Source of the DNA: Voacanga thouarsii | Taxonomy: Eukaryota > Streptophyta > Magnoliopsida > Gentianales > Apocynaceae | DNA length: 64,000 nt | Direction: 5' to 3' | Assembly (NCBI GenBank): GCA_026120185.1 | Contig: JANUWF010001491.1 | Coordinates: 2,914,001 to 2,978,000 of the forward strand | In this document: positions 57,152 through 64,000 of the stretch, piece by piece | Numbering within the stretch: the first letter of the stretch is position 1 | How the letters are laid out: every line of letters starts with the position of its first letter | Notes under the pieces: generated by a model | Database searches by the model: none | The model's input: only the letters and a program-made list of their open reading frames with translations | Told to the model about the DNA's origin: nothing | Translations under genes and position numbers: made by a program

Positions 57152-58564
57152 TGTTAGGAGATATGCCCTTTTAGACTAGGTTTCTGATATAAATATCGAA
57201 TGCTTTAATAAAAGAAATCTTTTCCAAAAACAGTTTATGAATTTACATTTTTAATTTGTGCACAATTACGTACGAAAATGATCTATTGTGTTTAAGTGGT
57301 CTATATGAATGGAGGTCTTTCACAGTAAGGTATGGATCACGGATTACTTAACACAAAAACATTCGTTCTTAACCGATTGATGAGAATGAGAATCTCATCA
57401 TGTCTAGGTTATTATGTTCTGAATTCTAAATGGGGAATGGCTTACCTTTAGCTAGTGAGTAGTCCACTCACTTCATCACATAAGTGTATTTCAAATACGT
57501 AGAACATGACCTATAGTAATGGTTTCTTAAAGTACTATATGGTAGAAACCTAGACTACAACTGTTACAACATGAACTAGTACTCTACGACTTGAGTATGA
57601 GTTGGTGATCTGACGAAGCTAGAAGCATATACTTTGATATGCTATAGTTGAGGTTCTATTGTAGTGCCAATATACTTGCATGTTAGGTATGTGTGACTAG
57701 TTTGTTAAGACAGACTTGAACAAGATAGTTTCTATACTATATCGCTCATTGTGGTTGTCTGAATGATCTAAATATCCAGGGCCTTAGGAAACATGACTTG
57801 GATGTTTGCTTTAGGGTAGCTCTTTTGGAAAGCGGAAATAATCCAAGAAGTCATGGATCATGGGACTAGAGGCCTAAGGATGGTAGATGTCATTTAGAGA
57901 GGTGTTAGTACACTTCTTTCTCTCTAAATGTATGGTGATGTATAGAGAGGTATTTTAGTCATTACACCTGTAGGTCGGAGACTTTGCTAACGTAGCATTG
58001 TCCTTAGGGTTAATATTTCCTTATGGTGATATTAGGAAGTATTTAAAATGCAAAACACAGCTATTTATATGGCAATGGTATTTTGGTCATTTTAGTAGCC
58101 AAGGCAGTGTATCTTTTGGTCCCCAGTATAGACCGTGAGTCCTAATTAAATACATGCTAAGAAATTAATCTTAAATTAAATGGAATTTATTTTACTTAAG
58201 TAGCCTATTTAATTGTTCGGCTAGAATAAAATAAAGGTCCATGGAGAGAGAAAATTAAAGAAATTAGTTTAGTGGGTTAATTAGCTATTCAGGGCTTTGG
58301 GCCAGTTTGAATAATTAAAGATTAACCTGTGACTAAACTAATATAGACCTGTTAATTGGACTACTTTATTTAGGCTGGAAAATTAATTATTAATTGGACC
58401 ACTTATTTTGTTCTAATTAAAATAATTAATTAAGCTGAAAAGGCTAAACTAAGAGTCCAATGGCCCAGTCCAGTTTAACCTAGGGCTTTTATTTAGGTTA
58501 AATAGGAGGATTGGATATAACGTTGTTTTTTACGGCCTCTTCTCTATGTGAAAAAATTACCAGA

Positions 58565-58608
<44 letters not shown>

Positions 58609-58970
58609 AGAAAGTTCCCTAGCCTTGAAAGTTCTTCACCAAACAGAATTAAGCAGGCCATATATTGGAAGACCGAGAGTTTGGCGTTCACCTACATGCA
58701 AAGACGGAGTAGGAGACTTGTAGAAATCGCACTAGAGGTTTCCACCAGCACACCTGCCCTAGTTGCGCACATTTTGGTCTAGCCAATTCTTAGAACGAGG
58801 AAAAGATGCATTTTTTTAACCTTGGAATCCATGCAAAGCATGATCAGCACTGGCTAAGGCTGCTGGAGCCGGCGTTGGCTCTGTTCGGTTCCCATGTTCT
58901 TGAGTTTTTCCAGTTTTGTTTTGCTTTTACTTCCGTTGCGTGCCCTGTGTTTTCCGTTTCTTTGCCTTCA
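57152..58970 (+). mobile_element. Copia-A2 3' LTR
   Basis: From TGTTAGGAGATATGCCC to TTTGCCTTCA, 1.8 kb, matching 14567-16382 throughout with many scattered differences. CTCCC follows (58971-58975). Its CT run (58567-58606) is much longer than that of the 5' LTR, and its GC-rich patch near 58845-58881 is more decayed. Both fit an older insertion than Tek-plus. Confidence 0.92.
58567..58606. repeat. (TC)n microsatellite in Copia-A2 3' LTR
   Basis: Pure TC run of about 40 bases; the 5' LTR has only about 12 at the same place (near 15987). Confidence 0.95.
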
Positions 58971-58975
58971 CTCCC

Positions 58976-59369
58976 TGTCCACCTATTAGGCTTACCAAGG
59001 CTACACAATAGTAGCAGGATGCCGAGTCTCCTAGTACATCAATACACCTATTAGTAGCTAGTGTTACATTACTGTCTGGGGATAATAACCAAATCAAGCC
59101 CTATGTTAATATGTAAGTAGAACATAATATTGTATTGATATTTTACTTCAATTATATGTTCTTCCTAGTCATAAATCTCAATATCTTGCTCTTCTTCAAT
59201 TCTACTTCATTTCTATATTTTTTTACTTCTATCTAAGTTCTTCGAACCATGTTGCGACCTTATTCCCTTACTTGTCCACTATTCAAAGTAGTCTATCATG
59301 CTTAGATTATTAACATTTCACATATTATTATAGATTCACATGTCAGTCTGAGTGTACAAAGACTATCAC
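58976..59369. other. Flank between Copia-A2 and transposase remnant
   Basis: AT-rich. One plus frame at 58976-59110 reads as Ser/Thr/Gln-rich sequence with two TAG codons (QDAESPSTS), possibly the low-complexity N-terminal part of the transposase gene that follows. Nothing else recognised in 59110-59369. Confidence 0.35.
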
Positions 59370-61120
59370 CACAATAATGAAGCAGCGATTTATAGGGTGT
59401 TAGCCACAATTGAATGATGTACCTACTGATGTCATAGATGTTTAGTTTGAGGAGTTTGCTATAAGTATTTTTATATTACTTTATTTTGATATAAGAAACA
59501 CTTAGTATTAGTCTAAATACCTATTATCAAATTTCTTTCAAAATTAGTAGTCCTTTTACAATGTAATAACCTATTCATTATTGTAGAAACACTGGACATC
59601 GCACGAGGATCTTTTGCCACAGATACGTACAGCGTGGGAGGAAAAGTATCATGCAAGAATGATTGATACCTCTTCAAAAATTAAGAATATGCACAAGAAG
59701 AGGCCTGCTTGGATATCACAGGACATATATGGCCAACTGTGTAGACGCTGGCAGTCTAAGGTTGGCAAAAAATATCACATGTTGCCAAAAAAAAATAGAA
59801 GGTCTAGCTTTGCCAAACATACTAGAGGTTCCATCATCTTTATGGAGCATGGATCGAGAGCTGTATTTTCTCTTGCATTAAATGTTTCCTTAACAATTGC
59901 TATTAAAATTGTGCATGTAAATTCTAATTCTATACTATAGGCTACAATTTTAAATTAAACTTCCTTATATCTGATTTTTTTTCTTTATATCCATTCTTAT
60001 TATTATCTGACGTATGGGTGGTAGCTGTGCAAGCACATGCTGCTTTCAACGTCTTATCAGCAGCACGTGGATGAAGAATAAAATGAAAACCTAGTTTTTG
60101 ATAGAAGCTAAGAAACGGGATAGTATGATTAGGTGACAAGTAAAGAAATAGAACACATAAACTCCTAATGTAGAGTCTTACTCTTGTAAATAATGGTGAG
60201 CTTAACTATTAGAACCTCTCAACTTATGCAGGGTTTTTGGTCTTTTTTAACACATTTCTTTGTGTTTGTATATATATTTTTATTGAAAATGAATTTGTCA
60301 CAAGATAATTCATTTGTTGCATCATAGTCTTTAATTTGTTCGGATGAAGTATAACATCATAGTTGCCTTACAATTTCAATACTTCTTGCAGCGTGTGGAG
60401 CAAGGAGATGATTTTGACTATCTTACTTTGAAAAATTACACTAGTTTCAATATGGGCCCAATAAGGGCAAATTTGTAAATGAGAGATCTTGCAAGATCTT
60501 TGTATGTTACTTATTATGTTCGATTTTATAAAATTGAGTAATACTGTCTTTTGTTTATATTTTCATCTTCAAACTATTTTTTAGGAGGATGTTTAAAAGA
60601 TGAAGTTAAAGTACTCACAGATGGAGTCTATTAATTCATCATCTACTCAAAGCACCATGCCGATGAGAAAGCTATGATTATGTTAGTAGTAGATGGATTG
60701 AAAAGGGGTAAGGTCTATGGCATAGGGTTGGAGGCTTCACGCTTCAGACTTCAATATCATCAGTCTGGGGCCTCATCCTTCACATTATCAGTGGATTTAG
60801 AGAAGCTTCGTAGTGAGCTTGAGCAAACCCTTCAGTAGTAGCTTCAGCAAGAGTTGGACAAGAAGGACAAAAAGATAGAGAAATAAACGGAAAAAATGAA
60901 GAGGACTTTGGAGAAAAAGGATAAGAAGATGTCTGCATTAATTGATATGAATCGCATGGTGATGTCGTCTCCTAACTTACAAGTACCCACCATTCTATTA
61001 TCTGACAATGATTATTGTAATGATGATGACTTATCTTCTAGCCCTTCAGTAGCTCTCAAGAGTTATTGGTTTTATTTTAATGTGGATGTAAATTATGGAT
61101 TGCTTGAATTATGGATTTAA
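59370..61120 (+). pseudogene. Plant Ptta/En/Spm (Transposase_24-type) transposase remnant
   Basis: At least three exon-like blocks. Block 1 (about 59378-59472): QRFIG then DVPTDVIDV-FEEFA. Block 2 (59587-59865), after an acceptor TTATTGTAG: WTSHEDLLPQIRTAWEEKYHARM, RPAWISQDIYGQLCRRWQS, KKNRRSSFAKHTRGSIIFMEHGS; this W...NK-NR...H-GGS pattern is the hallmark of the family. Block 3 (from about 60391, after TTCTTGCAG): RVEQGDDFDYLTL. Block 4 (60590-61115): VDGLKRGKVYGIGLEASRFR, a Lys/Glu coiled coil with DLEKLRSELEQ and ELDKKDKKIEK, and a short tail. Stops in coding blocks (60477, 60838 area, 60884) mark a pseudogene. The family is linked to CACTA transposons. Confidence 0.72.
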
Positions 61121-61863
61121 TACTACTATGAATATGTATTTTCTATTTTTAGATATTTCTATAATATATGATTATTTGTATATTTGGACTCTTAAAAAAT
61201 TTATGGATATTTTGGTTCTCTAAAACAATTGTAGCATTCATGTTTTGCTATTGTGTGTTGTGCATATGTGTGGGAATATGATTTGAAAAGATGTAGGGTG
61301 TGTGTTGTGCATGTGTGAATAGATTATGGATTGAAAATGTTATAGGCTATTTGTTGCGTATATGACTTGAGAATGTGCTTGGAAACATTGTAGGCAGGGA
61401 ATGTAACTTTTGAATGTGCATGTTGTGCATACTGAAATTGTAGACTAGCTGCCATGGAATTGTGAACAGGTAATGTAATAAGTTTTGAAAGCTGAAATTG
61501 TAGGATGAATGCCACTAAATAATTTATTTTATAATTAATTCCATGACAAATCTGTGGCAATCTGCTATGGATATGCAATGGAAAAAAGATGTAATAATGA
61601 TCAATGACAAATTCGTGGCTGATTGCCGGGGATTTACCATGGAAGCTTACGAGACAATTTCCTAGAATCTAGGAATAACTTCTATCTAGATATTTTACTT
61701 GATAGGGCTTAAATTAGTTATATTTTTCCTAGTTATTTGAGACTATTTTGTGATACATTTTGTTCAATAACTAGTCATATTCCTTCATATTTTAGATTTT
61801 ACCCTTGGAAAGGTACTTTGTGCATTTTTTTTTTCAGATTTTAGGGGTAAAATAAGATAAAAA
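61121..61863. repeat. Possible subterminal repeat region of the CACTA-type element
   Basis: Several short repeats: GTGTTGTGCATRTGTG (about 61253 and 61301), GCTGAAATTGTAG-like words (61430-61505), and ATGACAAATYYGTGGC with a CCATGG/CAATGG follow-up (about 61541-61580 and 61602-61641), plus TGCCACTAAA and TGCCATGGAA in the other direction. Clusters of GTGGC-type repeats in both directions near the ends are usual in CACTA elements. I see no terminal CACTA/TAGTG end, and the next element starts at 61864. Confidence 0.4.
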
Positions 61864-63183
61864 TGTCACAAAACAAAACAGAGGCAGCGCCAACTATGAC
61901 AGAGGAACCGGCATTGGCCATGTCCTGTTGGCACGTATTTTGAGGCAATGAAAAAGCAAGTGAAACAAAGCGGAACAGAACTGAACCGGTGCCAACTATG
62001 GAGCTAGAAACGGTGCTGGCTGCATTCTAGAAGGGTTCTACGAAAATCAAGAAAAATCGGCGAACGGACAAAGAAACAGATCACAACCGGCGCCGATTGT
62101 GAGGCTGTATGCGGCGCCAGCTGTGCCCCGATAATAAGGCGGTGCCTCGATTTTTATGCACTATTTTTGGAAATCTATAGAGTTTTTGTATTTTCCTACT
62201 TCTAATTGGTTAAAAACCCTACACCAACGAATTTTGGCATTTCCTAAGCCTATAAATAAAGGGAAAACACAATTGAAAAGGGGAAATTCACAGATCATAA
62301 TAGAAAATCACTCAAATCAAGGAGAAATTCTACTAAATCAAGGAGGATTGTGCAAGGAGGTCTACGAAGGAAGAAGAAGGAGGCTTCTCTAAGAGTGCTT
62401 TCTTTTACTTTATTTTCTTTTTCCTGAACAATGATGTATTAGTTGTTTTATTATAATTTGACATTGTTTAGGTAGACATGATTTTTAGAGTTATTTTGAT
62501 TTTTTGATTAATTGATTGCTATTCTTGGTATTTAATTACTTATGCTGATTACAGGATTAGTTGGTTGTTTCTTCTATTAACTTGCTTGAAAAATGGGTTA
62601 ATTGCTAAGAACTAGGTAATTAAATGTTAATTGATATCTGCCAGAATATGAATTCATTGGTTAATTTCATGTTTTAAGTTTTCCAGAATATGGAGATTTA
62701 ATCAAGGATTGTATTTAATGGGTCTTTTGGGTGAATTAGTTGAGAAAGAATATGCGATGCTAATTTGTCTAGAAGATAGTGATTTCATGGATTGAAAAAG
62801 AAATGAATCTATCTTAATCCTTCATGATGCCAAGAGAATGATTAGTTATGATAATGATTGGGTACTTCAAGATTATGTTTGTCAAAATAATGGTTTGAGT
62901 TATATAATTCTCCATCCTTAACATGTGTATATTCTTTTATTTTATTTTATTTTATTTTATTTTTTGCTTTATTTTTTTAACTTTATTAAGTCAGTTAAAC
63001 AATGAAAGAAAAATGAGTAATGCATACTTGTTCCTTGAGGATCACACTCGTTTGAACCCTATGCTATGTTAATGATGAGTACGCTTACTCATATGTGTAA
63101 TTTAGGGCTAACGTTTTAATTTAAACTTGATTGGGAATGTACTTATTTTTATATGATTTTTATACCCAAATAAATATGTATCA
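61864..63183 (+). mobile_element. Athila-type gypsy 5' LTR
   Basis: Starts TGTCACAAAAC and ends AATATGTATCA just before a tRNA-Asp-type primer site. It contains five AACCGGCGCC-type motifs between 61889 and 62125, a TATA box TATAAATAA at 62251-62259, and a (TTTTA)n run at about 62935-62962. The 3' LTR is beyond the window, so the left end rests only on the TG and position, and could be off. Confidence 0.75.
62251..62259 (+). promoter_or_regulatory. TATA box of the Athila-type LTR
   Basis: TATAAATAA followed by GGGAAAACAC; the start site would be near 62285. Strong match to the plant consensus. Confidence 0.65.
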
Positions 63184-63189
63184 AGTTTT

Positions 63190-63207
63190 TTGCACCGTTG
63201 CCGGGGA
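63190..63207 (+). other. tRNA-Asp-type primer binding site
   Basis: TTGCACCGTTGCCGGGGA, 16 of 18 to the TGGCGCCGTTGCCGGGGA site usual in Athila and Tat/Ogre elements. The leader 63208-63413 is AT-rich and has TAAATATG repeated three times at about 63253-63278. Confidence 0.88.
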
Positions 63208-63413
63208 ACAACATCATGAAAGCTCGATTTTTGTTGATTTAACTATGTAAATAGGTAAATATGTAAATATGTAAATATGTACAATTGTTCTTTTTGTACA
63301 AAGGTCCCATCTTTTGTATCTTTTGTATCTCAAGTATACCATTGTAATCTAATTTACTAACATTGACTATGTTTTAATAACTAACTTTTTACCCTGTTAA
63401 TTTTGTTTTAGTC

Positions 63414-64000
63414 ATGAATCCTGTTGTCTAACTTGCTTCTTGTCTTTTTCTAAGTGTTATTCTTGGTACATGACCCGAAAATTTGAAAGTGAGATAGTCG
63501 ATTTTGATCCTATAATTGAAAGGACACTACCAAAAATCCGCCGGACAATCCAAAGAAACTTACTCACAGACATGGATGGTGCTCAAAACAGCAATACTAG
63601 AAACAACATGAGGGTTATAGATGACTTTGTGAAATCTGCAATATCGGGCACAGGTTCGAGTATCACTAGACCTAGGGTGGATGCAAATAATTTCGAGATA
63701 AAGCCCAATATTATCCAGATGGTCCAAAATATGGTTCAATTTGATGGGCTACTTGAAGAAGATCCCAATGCCTATTTAGCAAGTTTCCTTGAGATTTGTG
63801 ATACTTTTAAAATAAATGGTGTTTCTGAAGATGCCATAAAATTAAGACTTTTCCCTTTTGCTTGAGAGATAGAACAAAATCTTGCTTAAAGTCTTTACCA
63901 ACAAGTTCCATCACTACCTGGAATGCCCTAGCTGAAAAGTTTCTTGCCAAATATTTCTCTCCAGCTAGGACAACCAAACTAAGAAACGAGATTTTTCCCA
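63414..64000 (+). pseudogene. Athila-type gag, runs off the window
   Basis: The likely start MNPVV (63414) meets a stop at once (TAA at 63429-63431). The longest frame (63440-63865) reads RRTIQRNLL, DDFVKSAISGTGSSITRPRVDANNFEIKPNIIQMVQNMVQFDGL, EDPNAYLASFLEICDTFKINGVSEDAIKLRLFPFA, the N-terminal capsid typical of Athila and Tat/Ogre gag. After 63865 the match goes on in other frames, SLPTSSITTWNALAEKFLAKYFSPARTTKLRNE-like, to the edge, so there are at least two frameshifts. Pol, if kept, is outside. Confidence 0.87.

Noticed and set aside
1..64000. CRISPR arrays, bacterial operons, or integrated virus
   Set aside because: No regularly spaced repeats with unique spacers and no bacterial gene layout. 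The gag-pol remnants are LTR retrotransposons with plant primer sites, and no envelope or movement-type gene is seen.

Overview
This window is plant nuclear DNA from a flowering plant, most likely intergenic heterochromatin. It is AT-rich. I see no ordinary host gene, rRNA or CRISPR array. Almost every base can be assigned to nested, decayed LTR retrotransposons of the Ty1/copia and Ty3/gypsy types. Plant-type primer sites support this: TGGTATCAGAGC (initiator tRNA-Met) in four elements and a tRNA-Asp-type site in one. A remnant of a plant Ptta/En/Spm (CACTA-type) transposase adds to it. The species cannot be named from the sequence.

Left part (1-14566). A plus-strand copia copy (Copia-A1, 1-5956) enters from the left edge. 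It is split by a solo LTR of a very long-LTR family, here called Tek (476-4816, perfect GACTT duplication). Copia-A1 is then interrupted by the 3' part of a minus-strand Copia-B element (3' LTR 5957-7667, pol 7668-13345). Copia-B is itself split by a second Tek solo LTR (7982-12401, perfect CGTTT duplication). At 13345/13346 Copia-B breaks off against the 3' end and LTR of a gypsy element.

Central part (14567-58970). One copia element (Copia-A2, LTRs 14567-16382 and 57152-58970) spans 44 kb because four later insertions lie inside it. These are a minus-strand Tek element with both LTRs (18581-about 31247), a plus-strand Tek element with both LTRs (33438-45042, ATGAG/AAGAG), a solo LTR of a third copia family (45467-46918, perfect GTTAT), and a gypsy element Gyp-G (47174-56648, TAGAG/TATAG). 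Gyp-G carries a solo Copia-B LTR (48551-50256). The copia reading frames resume across each insertion, which confirms the order of events.

Right part (58971-64000). After Copia-A2 come a multi-exon remnant of a Ptta/En/Spm transposase (about 59370-61110) with candidate subterminal repeats. An Athila-type gypsy element then starts (LTR 61864-63183, tRNA-Asp-type primer site, gag) and runs off the right edge.

No element looks autonomous. The Tek elements have lost most of pol, Gyp-G and Copia-A2 carry catalytic-residue changes and frameshifts, and the rest are fragments or solo LTRs. The points most worth a second look lie in the Tek family and in the LTRs: a tRNA-like A-box/B-box segment in every Tek LTR; a conserved promoter, short reading frame and splice-donor module inside the LTR; conserved palindromes with a hairpin that is kept through G-U pairs; an extra pre-gag frame with three SUMO-interaction-like motifs; and a CCGGCGCCGG-type motif shared by LTRs of three unrelated families.
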